Translations under genes and position numbers: made by a program | Shown here: piece by piece, positions 1 to 8,540 of the stretch | How the letters are laid out: every line of letters begins with the position of its first letter | How positions within the stretch are numbered: the first letter of the stretch is position 1 | Source: an uncultured Lachnospiraceae bacterium | GTDB taxonomy: Bacteria; Bacillota; Clostridia; Lachnospirales; Lachnospiraceae | Assembly (NCBI GenBank): GCA_902761225.1 | Contig: CACWJQ010000027.1 | Coordinates: 3,618-64,592 of the forward strand | DNA length: 60,975 nt | Direction: 5' to 3' | Notes under the pieces: generated by a model | Told to the model about the DNA's origin: nothing | What the model saw: the letters and a program-made list of their open reading frames with translations, nothing else | Database searches by the model: none

Positions 1-1
1 A

Positions 2-1150
2 GACGGACATTATGACACTTCCTGGACTGTGGATTTTATCACTCATAACAGGACGATACAAAGAGACGGTATGAAAAAATACCGGATGAGTGTGCCGCAA
101 TCGATCTATGAGACGGTGGTGGATGTTCGTGACGGAGAGGACGTGAGCGGGGACAGTTACTGCTGTCCTAACTGCGGTTCCATCTCTACCATAGCAGAAC
201 TTCAGGAGGGATGCGCTCACTGCGGAACCCATTTTGAAATGTCGGAACTGTATCCGAAGGTCAAGAATTATTATTTTGTGTTTGATATGAGCGGTAAGGC
301 TGAGAAGATCTGGAAGACAGTACTTGAGTATGCCCTGTGGCTTCTGCCCGTCAATCTGATCATGTGTATTGCCATATATGCCAAAAACTACGGCGGATTC
401 GCAGCACTTGCTACACCCAAGGGGCTTTTTACCGTGCTTATGACAACGGTTATCATGATGCCTGTCATGGGATATATCGGATGGATATTCGACTGTTTCC
501 GCCGGGCTTTTGCGGTGATGCCCTCGCTGTTTGAAGTGATCGGGTCACGCACAAAATTTGAATACAATATGGCGGTCATATCTCCGGAGTTTACTCTGGA
601 ATATTTCGCCGCAAAGATGATGTCTCTTTTTAAGATATTCGCGTATTCCGAAAAACGCACGGAACTTCCTTTCTACCGCGGATCCGGCAGCGGAGAAGAA
701 TTCGATAATATCGTGGATGCGGAATCCAAAGGCTATATAGCATGTAAAAGCGTCCGAAGAGCCGGCAATATGGTAAATGTCACCGCAGATCTGTATTTTG
801 AAGTTTCAAGGGATCTTGGAAATAAGATAAAGACCAAAGACGAGGTCTATAGGATCAAGGCAGGAAGAAGGACGGATATTCCTTATACCAACAACTTTTC
901 CATAACAAATATACAGTGCTCTTCCTGCGGCGGAAGCTTCGATGCATTTATGTCGAAAACCTGTCCCTACTGCGGTTCGGAATATGATCAGGAGAAGAAT
1001 GACTGGGTTATATATGAGATGCGAAACGTGGGAACACTTATCAGACTCAGAAGATTTCTCACGGGGTTCATCATTGTGGCTGTATTGGTATTATCATGTC
1101 TGGTCACATTGAGTGAAGCGGGAGTGTTAGACAATATATCACTTTTCTGA
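2..1150 (+). CDS. Zinc-ribbon membrane protein, 5' end cut by window
   Basis: The frame is open from base 2, and the residues ahead of the first in-window start (GTG 29) read as protein, so the gene begins upstream. Counting from GTG 29, a zinc ribbon is made by Cys46/Cys49 and Cys62/Cys65, and a second CxxC...CPYCG ribbon lies near residues 297-320. Hydrophobic segments are near 100-117, 130-155 and at the C-terminus (about 350-370). The region between the ribbons resembles the small alpha/beta fold of Tim44-like proteins, but only weakly. It is followed 58-70 bp later by another membrane protein and then an SseB-like protein, so an operon is likely. Function unknown. Confidence 0.75.
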   Translation, partial: DGHYDTSWTVDFITHNRTIQRDGMKKYRMSVPQSIYETVVDVRDGEDVSGDSYCCPNCGSISTIAELQEGCAHCGTHFEMSELYPKVKNYYFVFDMSGKAEKIWKTVLEYALWLLPVNLIMCIAIYAKNYGGFAALATPKGLFTVLMTTVIMMPVMGYIGWIFDCFRRAFAVMPSLFEVIGSRTKFEYNMAVISPEFTLEYFAAKMMSLFKIFAYSEKRTELPFYRGSGSGEEFDNIVDAESKGYIACKSVRRAGNMVNVTADLYFEVSRDLGNKIKTKDEVYRIKAGRRTDIPYTNNFSITNIQCSSCGGSFDAFMSKTCPYCGSEYDQEKNDWVIYEMRNVGTLIRLRRFLTGFIIVAVLVLSCLVTLSEAGVLDNISLF

Positions 1151-1220
1151 GAGGGATGGTAAACAGAGCATTTCATGACTTTGATCATTTCAGAAAGATC
1201 ATTCCGGGGTGGTATGGAAA

Positions 1221-3161
1221 ATGAAATCAAACATCATCAGCTTAGCTGTTACAAATGTCATCGCGATAGGCTTTATCATATTTACGATATTTGCCCGCTT
1301 TGGCACACATATTGAAGTCATAAAGAGGATGGAGCTGCTTCCGGTCAGTGTTGGATATTCAAACTCTGAACGGGTGGTATTGATGGAGCCTGAAGATGAT
1401 GATGACATAGACAGATTCTGGGTGAACGCAAAGTATGTCTATGGTACGGATAAAGAGCGTGAACTCAGGAGGATGATCGAAGATGAGGATACCATAAGGC
1501 TGAATGTCTTCATTGATCCGCGTACGGACGAGGTGCTTGGAATTACGAAAAAAAGCACTTCGGTACTGGCTCTCATCTATGTCAATCACAAGCTCTTCAG
1601 ATACGGGATCCCGATGATCCTGGGTGTTGATATTCTTATTGTTGTGCTCATGCTTCTTTCAGGAAGAAAGATGACAGAGGCAGATAAGGATGCAGGTCTG
1701 AAAAAATACGAATATAATCCTTCGGATCCCAAAAGGCTTGGGGAAGTGCTCCATAAGATGAGAGACCTGAGGCTTCTTTATATCCTGTCGTCTCCTTTAT
1801 GGCTTATGATGCTGGCACTTGCTCTTGCCTGTATTTCGACCTGGGTGAGCAGCGGTATGGATCCTGCATCATATGGGGAGGACTCTTCCGCCAGATGGAT
1901 CTTTACGGGGATCACTGCAGGAGTATTTCTGGTAGTTTTTTTCATATATTTCATGATAAACCGGATCTTGAAAAACAGGGATCTAAGGCCTCAGATCCTT
2001 CAGAATATGAGGATGTACCTTCCCGGAACACCGGAGAATATCTTCGATGATGTGGAGCGTGATCTGTCGAAGGGAATGCCGTTTCTGAAAGATCACAATC
2101 TCGGAATTTCTAATAATTTTGTTATCGGAAATCTGGAGCTTAATAAGCTGAATCCTGTCATAATTCCCAGGCAGGAAGTAGTTGAAGTGGTGTGTGAGAT
2201 ATTCGAGGGAAGAAGCCTGACCATAGCACGTAATGGTGGAGTGACGAACGCAAGGCAATTCTATCAGAATTTCTTTTTCAGACTCAGGAACGGAAATTAC
2301 ATTCCGGTGCAGGTGAATGATAAGTTCGGACTATGGATCGCCCTTGCAGCACTGCGGAAAGCAGGATACAGGACCGTGGAGCTTGACAGGAATGATATCA
2401 GAAACGCACTTAAGTCCAGGAAAAACCGTAATACCTACGTGATGGAACCTGACAGGATCATAGTGAGGTGGGATGACAGTACGCATATCATTCCTCTTTT
2501 GACGGTCAACGGGTATCAGCGGTTTGAAGCCCTTTTCTATGATCAGGAGAATAAACTCAGTGTAATCATCTCTTGCGCAGATGGAAGCAGAGACAGCTTT
2601 GTTATTGATGAAAACACTCTGATGCTTACTGAGGGGAAAAAGCTTCCCGGAAGCACGATGTCCGGATCCGGTGATGATGTGAAACAGAAACTTGATGTTC
2701 GTAAAGATAATACGGATAAAATGACACGAGAGTCATTTTTTGATCTTATAATGAATGTCTGTGACTGGGATAAGTCCGGAGATGACAGTAAGGTACTTGC
2801 TCCGCTTATCGATCATCTTTCAAAGCAAAGTGATGAGTATATTTTTGCATTTGAAGATATCATGTCAGAACTGCTGTATGAGATTGATACACGTAAGAAT
2901 TATGAAGCCGCTGAAAAGATCTATCCCCAGAGTGATGACACATTCCTTTATTCAAGATGCGTTGCCATAATAAACGGAAAGCAATACTATGATGATGTAA
3001 GGAATGGCAGGATAACGGATATCTGGAAGAATGAATTTGAGGCGATCCTGTATGTGGCAAGAGAAGCGTGGGCAAGGAAATATGGAAAGTCTTCCGTTGA
3101 TTTTCCACATATCTCTCCGCTGAGCTACGAGACCGGAAGCAATACAGACGGCTGGAAATAA
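1221..3161 (+). CDS. Membrane protein with C-terminal DUF4240-like domain
   Basis: About 646 residues. I chose ATG 1221 because GGGGTGG sits 8-14 bases ahead of it; GTG 1209 is an alternative four codons upstream. A TM segment lies at the extreme N-terminus, another near residue 130, and a further pair around 195-245, with soluble stretches between and after. The last ~140 residues (starting at M-T-R-E-S-F-F) match the look of DUF4240: an N-terminal helix, a W-D-K-S stretch, then S-D-D-T-F followed by a C-V-A-I-I-N-G-K core and a helical tail. No catalytic motif is visible. It sits between a zinc-ribbon membrane protein and an EF-Tu-domain/SseB-like protein in the same direction with gaps under 75 bp. 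Confidence 0.8.
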   Translation: MKSNIISLAVTNVIAIGFIIFTIFARFGTHIEVIKRMELLPVSVGYSNSERVVLMEPEDDDDIDRFWVNAKYVYGTDKERELRRMIEDEDTIRLNVFIDPRTDEVLGITKKSTSVLALIYVNHKLFRYGIPMILGVDILIVVLMLLSGRKMTEADKDAGLKKYEYNPSDPKRLGEVLHKMRDLRLLYILSSPLWLMMLALALACISTWVSSGMDPASYGEDSSARWIFTGITAGVFLVVFFIYFMINRILKNRDLRPQILQNMRMYLPGTPENIFDDVERDLSKGMPFLKDHNLGISNNFVIGNLELNKLNPVIIPRQEVVEVVCEIFEGRSLTIARNGGVTNARQFYQNFFFRLRNGNYIPVQVNDKFGLWIALAALRKAGYRTVELDRNDIRNALKSRKNRNTYVMEPDRIIVRWDDSTHIIPLLTVNGYQRFEALFYDQENKLSVIISCADGSRDSFVIDENTLMLTEGKKLPGSTMSGSGDDVKQKLDVRKDNTDKMTRESFFDLIMNVCDWDKSGDDSKVLAPLIDHLSKQSDEYIFAFEDIMSELLYEIDTRKNYEAAEKIYPQSDDTFLYSRCVAIINGKQYYDDVRNGRITDIWKNEFEAILYVAREAWARKYGKSSVDFPHISPLSYETGSNTDGWK

Positions 3162-3219
3162 GAAGACAGAAAATGAAAAGACAGAAAATAAAAAGAACTG
3201 TCGCATTACGGAGGGAATG

Positions 3220-4662
3220 ATGGGACTTAAGGAGATGCTTTTTGGAAAGAAGAATCCGGGGAATGCAGAAAGCAAAGGTAATGCAGCTGGTACCGGAAAT
3301 TCAGGTTGTGCAGGTAACGCAGTCAATGCGGGTAACTCAGGAGCACCGGGTGCCGGGGAGTTCAGCTATGGTGTTGAGGATGTATTCAGACTGAATGATT
3401 CCCCTGACCGGATCGTTGTGGGACATGTGTATGGAAGGATAAACAAAGGCGATGCCATCTATATATCGAATCCCGGTGAGGACCATGCGGAGGTGGTTCT
3501 TGGTATCGCCTCTGATCTGTTGATCAATACCACAAATGTAGCTACCGCGGAGAATACGACTGTTTCGATCCGCGTGGAGAATGGAAGTAATTGTCTTCTC
3601 AAAACAGGTACCGTCATTCATTCACGGGGAGCAAGTGTTGGTGATGTGCACAATGCCTATATCAACGCTCTCGGCGAAGGCTATATAAGCTTCAAGAGGA
3701 TGGAACTTAAGCAGGAAGAATATGACAGGATGTCTGTGACGGATATTGTGGAACTGTTCAGGCTTTATCTGGGGTACTGCAAAGAAAATGCCAACGATCC
3801 ATCCAATAAGATTACAGCACGTCAGAAAGAGATCTCAAATACCTTTGCAAATCTCATTTGTTCCAAGGTCCTTGCATCCAAAGAGATATATGTGCTTATG
3901 AGCAAGAGGACAGGAGAGGCAGCCATGATGTCCCACACATATCAGGCGGAAAACGGCAGCTATGTTACCGCTCCTCCCGATCTTCTCATTGTGACCAGAG
4001 CATATGCAGATGTCTGGAAACGGAACTATGACCCGTCAAAGTATGATTTTCTTGAGGTCGTAAACGGACCTGACGGAAATGGGATCTATAATTTCCTGGG
4101 CAATGCATTTTACGTAAACGGTGCATGTGGTGTCCGCGTTATATATGAGAATATGTCCATAGGTGCACAGATGTTTGTGCCGCCACCTGAATATAAGGAT
4201 GTTCCGGAGATTCAGATCCCTGTGACAAATCCAGATCTGGAAAGATGGCTTCTTCTGATAGGACAGCTCACACCTCCTGCAGATGAGAAGGAGAACAATC
4301 TTCTCTCTATTCTGTATTCCCATCTGTTCAGAGAACTCGGGAATGCTAAGTTCCTCGTGCCGATGAAGTTCGATTCAGATCCGGGTGAAGCTGACAGCGA
4401 AGGAAAGATCACTTTAAAGAAAGACACCAGGATGTCCCTTGCAACCCGGCCCGGGAAAAATGGAAGAAGCTCTGTCATGATGTATACGGACTGGAAGAAG
4501 CTCCGTATGTACTACAAGGAAGAAGACGGATGGAGCGGAATGATACAGACAATAGCCGAGGTCATAGAAACCTTCGACTGCGCAATAAATGTCACCGATC
4601 ACCGCGAAGCCGGAGTGTATATCGATAAGCAGACCTACGAGACCAATATATTAAAAAAATAA
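3220..4662 (+). CDS. EF-Tu domain 2-like / SseB-like two-domain protein
   Basis: About 480 residues. ATG 3220 is preferred to ATG 3217 because GGAGGG ends only one base before the latter. Residues ~15-45 are a Gly/Asn/Ala-rich linker. Residues ~48-140 look like translation-factor beta-barrel domain 2: V-E-D-V-F-R-L, V-V-G-H-V-Y-G-R-I, K-G-D-A-I-Y-I. No GTPase domain is present, so it cannot be a translation factor. The C-terminal ~150 residues (W-L-L-L-I-G-Q-L..., then L-V-P-M-K) resemble the SseB family. Role unknown; the stand-alone barrel may be a protein-binding module. Third gene of the first cluster, followed by a gene turn. Confidence 0.75.
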   Translation: MGLKEMLFGKKNPGNAESKGNAAGTGNSGCAGNAVNAGNSGAPGAGEFSYGVEDVFRLNDSPDRIVVGHVYGRINKGDAIYISNPGEDHAEVVLGIASDLLINTTNVATAENTTVSIRVENGSNCLLKTGTVIHSRGASVGDVHNAYINALGEGYISFKRMELKQEEYDRMSVTDIVELFRLYLGYCKENANDPSNKITARQKEISNTFANLICSKVLASKEIYVLMSKRTGEAAMMSHTYQAENGSYVTAPPDLLIVTRAYADVWKRNYDPSKYDFLEVVNGPDGNGIYNFLGNAFYVNGACGVRVIYENMSIGAQMFVPPPEYKDVPEIQIPVTNPDLERWLLLIGQLTPPADEKENNLLSILYSHLFRELGNAKFLVPMKFDSDPGEADSEGKITLKKDTRMSLATRPGKNGRSSVMMYTDWKKLRMYYKEEDGWSGMIQTIAEVIETFDCAINVTDHREAGVYIDKQTYETNILKK

Positions 4663-4735
4663 TCAGTATCGTGATTACAATTCTTACATGTCATCAGAGT
4701 CTTGGTTAATTACGGTTCAGGTGTTCATCTGATCC

Positions 4736-4960
4736 TCATTGGTCTGAAGAGGCATTCGGATCGTACTCGAGTATATCTCCGGGCTGGCAGTTCAGTACAT
4801 CGCATATTGCTTCAAGGGTGGAGAAGCGGATGGCGCTTATCTTGCCTGTCTTGATCTTGGAGAGATTCACATTTGACACTCCGACACGCTCGGAGAGTTC
4901 GTTGAGGCTCATCTTGCGATCCGCCATAACGCGGTCGAGTCTAAGTATTATCTTACCCAT
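4736..4960 (-). CDS. Small XRE-family regulator (YozG-like)
   Basis: A 74-residue protein that is almost entirely a Cro/CI-type helix-turn-helix: R-L-D-R-V-M-A-D-R-K-M-S, then L-S-E-R-V-G-V-S as helix 2 and N-L-S-K-I-K-T-G-K as the recognition helix. The short tail ends C-Q-P-G-D-I-L-E-Y, typical of this subfamily. It starts 11 bp after the DUF2975 gene in the same direction; XRE plus DUF2975 is a recurring pair in Firmicutes (YozG/YoaS type), so it probably regulates that operon and perhaps itself. Confidence 0.9.
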   Translation of the reverse strand: MGKIILRLDRVMADRKMSLNELSERVGVSNVNLSKIKTGKISAIRFSTLEAICDVLNCQPGDILEYDPNASSDQ

Positions 4961-4971
4961 TCCATACCTCC

Positions 4972-5529
4972 TTACAGCGTCTCATCGATCTCTGTCTGAA
5001 GAGCAGCGCCGTATTCGAAGATTGAATAAATGCAGAACAATATGAGACCTACTATAAGTCCGGGACCTATGGAGGAAGTCAGGAACACTGTCACTGTGAT
5101 GGCTATGAAGCTTGTCTTAAGCTGTTTCATGCTTCTTTCGGAGAAGGGATTATTTTCTTCCTTGAGAATGGTGAAGATCTTGATGATGAATGTCAAGATC
5201 ACAGCTTCCAGGATAAATACACATCCTATCACAATGCAGGATATGCCGAGGGGATGTGCGTAGTCATTGGGAGCGTAATATTCATTCAAAGGGATGAAGA
5301 GTTTGAATATCCCCTGGAAGCGGATGCTGGTCTCAATTGTCATGTTGCCGCTCTCAACCTGCTTTACCAGCTCGGGATTGACTGTATCGGCACAGCCTGT
5401 GATGATAAATCCGCAGATGAGGGCTATTACCGCTCCTGCGATCACAAGACCCCGCAGTATCTTTACGATCTTTTCTGCGGTCAGACAGCGTTTTTTGATG
5501 GATTCGAGTTTGGTATTCTGCTCGTTCAT
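4972..5529 (-). CDS. DUF2975 family membrane protein
   Basis: 185 residues counted from the ATG at 5529, which has GGAGGT eight bases upstream; a longer start at 5544 would overlap that ribosome-binding site. About four hydrophobic segments are visible: residues 25-50, 95-120, 135-160 and near the C-terminus. The spacing and the small XRE partner directly downstream fit DUF2975 (YoaS-like). Function of the family is not established; it may be a membrane sensor acting with the regulator. Upstream lies a 12-bp palindrome (5555-5566) that could be the operator. Confidence 0.85.
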   Translation of the reverse strand: MNEQNTKLESIKKRCLTAEKIVKILRGLVIAGAVIALICGFIITGCADTVNPELVKQVESGNMTIETSIRFQGIFKLFIPLNEYYAPNDYAHPLGISCIVIGCVFILEAVILTFIIKIFTILKEENNPFSERSMKQLKTSFIAITVTVFLTSSIGPGLIVGLILFCIYSIFEYGAALQTEIDETL

Positions 5530-5554
5530 ATAACAGACCTCCATATTATATCTT

Positions 5555-5566
5555 ACTCTTTTGAGT
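5555..5566. promoter_or_regulatory. Perfect 12-bp palindrome upstream of DUF2975/XRE operon
   Basis: ACTCTTTTGAGT lies 26 bp upstream of the DUF2975 start. It is the only clear dyad in the short gap before this operon, so it is a candidate operator for the XRE protein encoded two genes downstream. A TATAAT on the minus strand (5545-5550) overlaps the ribosome-binding site and has no -35 partner at 16-18 bp, so it is unlikely to be the promoter. Confidence 0.35.
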
Positions 5567-5608
5567 ATATATTTTCTTTTTTATCTCTGAAGTACTGACT
5601 CCACAGAA

Positions 5609-6268
5609 TCATATCACATTATTCATTACCATTGAAAGCAGACCGAAGGAGTTTGCAAGTATATGTGCGCCTGCTGGGACGCAGATGTTCTCCGTTTTGT
5701 CATAGAGGAATGCGAATATCAGTCCCGCAATGATATACTCCGGCATGTTTATAAGCTGGATAAGGTCACCGCCATAGATTGCAGCCACGGCAATGTGCTG
5801 AAAGCCGAAGAGAAGTGCTGAAACGATATACGCCAGAGCTCTGTCGCGGTCGCGGATCAATCCGAAGGCTGTGTATCTGTACAGTAGCTCCTCCAGTATG
5901 GGACCGTAGAAGCATGCCATGAATCCCATCATAACAGGATTTTCCCTGATCATGGAGATGACATTTTCGGTGTTGGCGTTATCGGTCACTATGCCAAGTC
6001 CTGCTTTGATCTGCGACATGATGATGTTGTCCCACAGTATGGCCTGTATGCCTATTATCGCGATGGCACCGAGCGGGATCAGAAGCAGGCTTTTCCTGCT
6101 TTTGCCAAACTTTGCCGCATCACGGGCAATGTCAGGATTCATCACAAGAACATAGAGGATGTTTATTATATTGAATATCTGAAGGGCCGGAATGTTAAGC
6201 ATGTTAGTGCAGTAGAAAAACAGTAATATGACTCCGGTGATCTTCTTCCATTTTGCGGAACAGTTCAT
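5609..6268 (-). CDS. CPBP family intramembrane glutamic endopeptidase
   Basis: 219 residues, mostly hydrophobic with about six TM segments. The family motifs are all present: E-E-L-L-Y-R (EExxxR motif 1), F-G-F-Q-H (motif 2, FxxxH) and a late H-I-L-A-N (motif 3, HxxxN). These form the glutamate/histidine site of Rce1/ABI-type membrane proteases. GAGGGG lies 7 bases ahead of the ATG. It follows another CPBP protease by 10 bp, so the two are co-transcribed. In Firmicutes such proteases often mature or resist peptides, but no precursor gene is visible here. Confidence 0.9.
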   Translation of the reverse strand: MNCSAKWKKITGVILLFFYCTNMLNIPALQIFNIINILYVLVMNPDIARDAAKFGKSRKSLLLIPLGAIAIIGIQAILWDNIIMSQIKAGLGIVTDNANTENVISMIRENPVMMGFMACFYGPILEELLYRYTAFGLIRDRDRALAYIVSALLFGFQHIAVAAIYGGDLIQLINMPEYIIAGLIFAFLYDKTENICVPAGAHILANSFGLLSMVMNNVI

Positions 6269-6278
6269 ATCGTACCCC

Positions 6279-6887
6279 TCATAATGACATGCATGTCACA
6301 ATGGCGTTTGTGAAGCCGTGCATAAGCCAGCCTGGAATGACAGAACCGCCGCATTTTTTCTCATTGACCCATCCCATGTAGAAACCCACACACCCGGGCA
6401 GAAGAGTGAAAATAACCGCAACAAGGATATTGCCGGATATCAGTCCGAAGGGAATGCCGTGCATAAGTCCGAAGAGAAGTGCCTGGATGGTGTTGCCTGC
6501 CGCAAAACCGAACTTGTTTGCAATCCTCTTGAGCAGGAATCCGCGGAAGACGATCTCTTCCGAAAGACCGGTCCTTACAAATCCGTATATGATGGCAACC
6601 GGAATATATGAATTACCCATGCCTGCAAACTGGCTTCCTGCAGATGTGATCACACCGGAAAAAAGTCCGGTAAAAAATCTTGTAGCAAGACCGTAGGCAA
6701 GGAAGACTGCAGCTGATACCAGTATGGTGATCACAGCGCTGCCCTTGTGCTCGATCTTCTTAAGACCGATCCATGAAAAGAAACTTTCCTTTTTTCTTGC
6801 AGTTATCAGCCACCATATAAAGGGGATCAGTGAAAATACCAGTACCTGCGCTATTGCTCCGACAAGTTCATTAATAAATCCGTTCAT
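6279..6887 (-). CDS. CPBP family intramembrane endopeptidase, second copy
   Basis: 202 residues from ATG 6887, which has AAGGAG ten bases ahead. The frame is open to 7025, but that stretch contains a promoter and palindromes, so the longer start is rejected. Motifs: S-E-E-I-V-F-R-G (EExxxR), F-G-L-M-H-G, and L-M-H-G-F-T-N-A (HxxxN). Six or so TM segments. First gene of a two-protease operon with the CPBP gene downstream. Its upstream region carries a TTGACA/TATTAT promoter flanked by two identical palindromes, implying tight repression. Confidence 0.9.
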   Translation of the reverse strand: MNGFINELVGAIAQVLVFSLIPFIWWLITARKKESFFSWIGLKKIEHKGSAVITILVSAAVFLAYGLATRFFTGLFSGVITSAGSQFAGMGNSYIPVAIIYGFVRTGLSEEIVFRGFLLKRIANKFGFAAGNTIQALLFGLMHGIPFGLISGNILVAVIFTLLPGCVGFYMGWVNEKKCGGSVIPGWLMHGFTNAIVTCMSL

Positions 6888-6939
6888 GTGCTCATTTCTC
6901 CTTTTCAGAACACTTAGGTTCAGATCACTTAGAATTTGT

Positions 6940-7031
6940 CTTAACGTTAAGAATTTAATGTTTATCGATAAAACGATAATATTACACGTTAAAATGATTG
7001 TCAACAAAAATTTATCGATAAACATTAAATT
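6940..7031 (-). promoter_or_regulatory. Promoter of protease pair, boxed by palindromic operators
   Basis: Minus-strand TTGACA (6999-7004) and TATTAT (6976-6981) are exactly 17 bp apart. The palindrome TTTATCGATAAA occurs at 6961-6972 (at the expected transcription start) and at 7011-7022 (just upstream of the -35). The flanks agree too, so the two sites form a 21-bp perfect inverted repeat (6952-6972 and 7011-7031). A further perfect palindrome, CTTAACGTTAAG, lies at 6940-6951 in the leader. This arrangement suggests a repressor binding on both sides of the polymerase; its identity is unknown. Confidence 0.7.
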
Positions 7032-7138
7032 ATATACGGGATATGAAAAAAATGCGGCTTATATACCCGCATATGGCACCTTTTGGCGCCGGATTGAAAT
7101 CCGGGATGCAAATGTCAAGTATTTGGATGCTTTTACAG

Positions 7139-7186
7139 TTGCATTAACTCAGGAACGATGGTATTTTATGAATGAATATTCGTTCA
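7139..7186 (+). promoter_or_regulatory. tetR-type promoter with overlapping operator
   Basis: TTGCAT (7139-7144) and TATTTT (7162-7167) are 17 bp apart and are followed immediately by TGAATGAATATTCGTTCA (7169-7186), a near-perfect 18-bp dyad with one mismatched pair. It lies between the promoter and the ribosome-binding site of the TetR gene at 7205, the usual place for TetR autorepression. Confidence 0.65.
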
Positions 7187-7204
7187 GCCAAAAAGGAGGC
7201 CGGT

Positions 7205-7780
7205 ATGCCCAAGACAGAAGAGCAGTTCAGACAGATGCGTGATGATATGAGATCCAGGATACTTAGAGAGTCTTCGCTGTATTTTGCCAAGAACGGATTC
7301 GGTGATACGAAGATAAGCGACCTGGCCAAGCACATAGGTATAGGACAGGGGACGATCTATCTCTATTTCAAGTCCAAGGAAGAACTCTTTGAAGAGATCA
7401 GGAAAAATGCGGACAATACGAACGAGGTGAAGCTGATAAAAGCACTTGCAAAACTGCCGTTGTCAGCTGCTGCCAAAATAGAAAGGATCTCAGCGGAGGT
7501 AATAAAAAAGCTAGAGGACGAGGAATATGCAGTGAAGATAACCATCTATACCCAGCTCCTTCTCGAGCAGGACAGCGGTCTTTACAAGAGTGAGATGTAC
7601 GAAGCACTTGCGGGGATCATCAAAAAGGGACAGAAGGAAGGCAGGCTGGTGAAGGGAGATCCTCTGATGCTTGCGGATCTCTACTGGGGAACGGTTTATC
7701 TCTATGCTTTGAAGAAGCTGTTCATAAAGGATTTCAAGATGATAGACAAGTCAACTCTCTGTCATCTTCTGGAGGGATGA
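7205..7780 (+). CDS. TetR/AcrR family transcriptional regulator
   Basis: 191 residues from ATG 7205, preceded by AAGGAGG; an earlier ATG at 7172 lies inside the operator dyad. The N-terminal DNA-binding domain is clear: residues ~15-60 with I-L-R-E-S-S-L-Y-F-A-K-N-G-F, then K-I-S-D-L-A-K-H-I-G-I-G-Q-G-T-I-Y-L-Y-F as the TetR HTH. The C-terminal ligand/dimer domain is helical. It ends 1 bp before the SDR gene, so it heads an operon with SDR and an HHxxxDG acyltransferase, and probably represses it. Confidence 0.92.
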   Translation: MPKTEEQFRQMRDDMRSRILRESSLYFAKNGFGDTKISDLAKHIGIGQGTIYLYFKSKEELFEEIRKNADNTNEVKLIKALAKLPLSAAAKIERISAEVIKKLEDEEYAVKITIYTQLLLEQDSGLYKSEMYEALAGIIKKGQKEGRLVKGDPLMLADLYWGTVYLYALKKLFIKDFKMIDKSTLCHLLEG

Positions 7781-7781
7781 T

Positions 7782-8540
7782 ATGGCAAGGATTGCGATAG
7801 TTACCGGTGCTGCCGGAGGGATAGGAAGCAAATTCATTGAGAAGATATCTGTGATGGATGATATAGATGAGATCTGGGCTGTGGGAAGAAATCCGGAAAA
7901 GCTGGAGGCACTTAAGACCATCAGCTCAAGGATTGTTCCTGTGATCATGGATCTTTCTTCCGTAAGCTGCAGAGTCTTATCAGACATGCTTAAGGAAAAA
8001 AAGCCGGATGTCAGGATCCTGGTCAATAATGCCGGAACGGGGTACATGGGAGCCTTCGATAAAATGTCCCCGGAGCAGGTAGTTCAGATCTGTAATATCA
8101 ACTGCACAGCGCCTGCAGCCATCATGTCCGAGGTTCTTCCCTATATGACAAAGGGAGCAAGGATACTGAACATCTCATCTGCGTCATCCTTCCAGCCTGA
8201 CCCATATCTTGCAATGTACAGTGCAAGCAAAGTATTTCTGAAAAATCTCTCAAGAGCAGTGAACAATGAACTTAAAGCCCGCGGTATCACCGTGACAAGC
8301 GTATGTCCCGGCTGGGTGGATACCGGGATGCTCCCAAAGGAGGTAAACGGCAGGAAGATAAATTACATTGGAATGCTAAAGCCTGAGAAGGTCGTCTCCA
8401 GGGCTCTTAAGGACAGCGCAAAGGGTAAGGATATGTCAGTGCCCGGATGGTTTGCAAAATATTTCAGATTCTATTCAAAGATCACACCCACAGGTATCGT
8501 CATGAGACAGTGGGCTGCGATAATGGGAAAGTATGTATGA
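7782..8540 (+). CDS. Short-chain dehydrogenase/reductase (SDR)
   Basis: 252 residues, normal length for a classical SDR. Seen: the NAD(P)-binding T-G-A-A-G-G-I-G near residue 10, N-N-A-G near 84, and the catalytic Y-S-A-S-K with an upstream S-S-A-S-S giving Ser-Tyr-Lys. The C-P-G-W-V stretch after the active site is also standard. Substrate cannot be told from sequence. It is translationally coupled on both sides: 1 bp after tetR, and its stop overlaps the next start (ATGA). Confidence 0.92.
   Translation: MARIAIVTGAAGGIGSKFIEKISVMDDIDEIWAVGRNPEKLEALKTISSRIVPVIMDLSSVSCRVLSDMLKEKKPDVRILVNNAGTGYMGAFDKMSPEQVVQICNINCTAPAAIMSEVLPYMTKGARILNISSASSFQPDPYLAMYSASKVFLKNLSRAVNNELKARGITVTSVCPGWVDTGMLPKEVNGRKINYIGMLKPEKVVSRALKDSAKGKDMSVPGWFAKYFRFYSKITPTGIVMRQWAAIMGKYV

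Noticed and set aside
5545-5550. TATAAT on the minus strand ahead of the DUF2975 gene
   Set aside because: It nearly touches the ribosome-binding site, so a transcript starting from it would lose that site, and no -35 is spaced correctly.
6888-7025. 46-codon N-terminal extension of the second CPBP protease
   Set aside because: The stretch contains a consensus promoter and operators, and ATG 6887 has its own ribosome-binding site.
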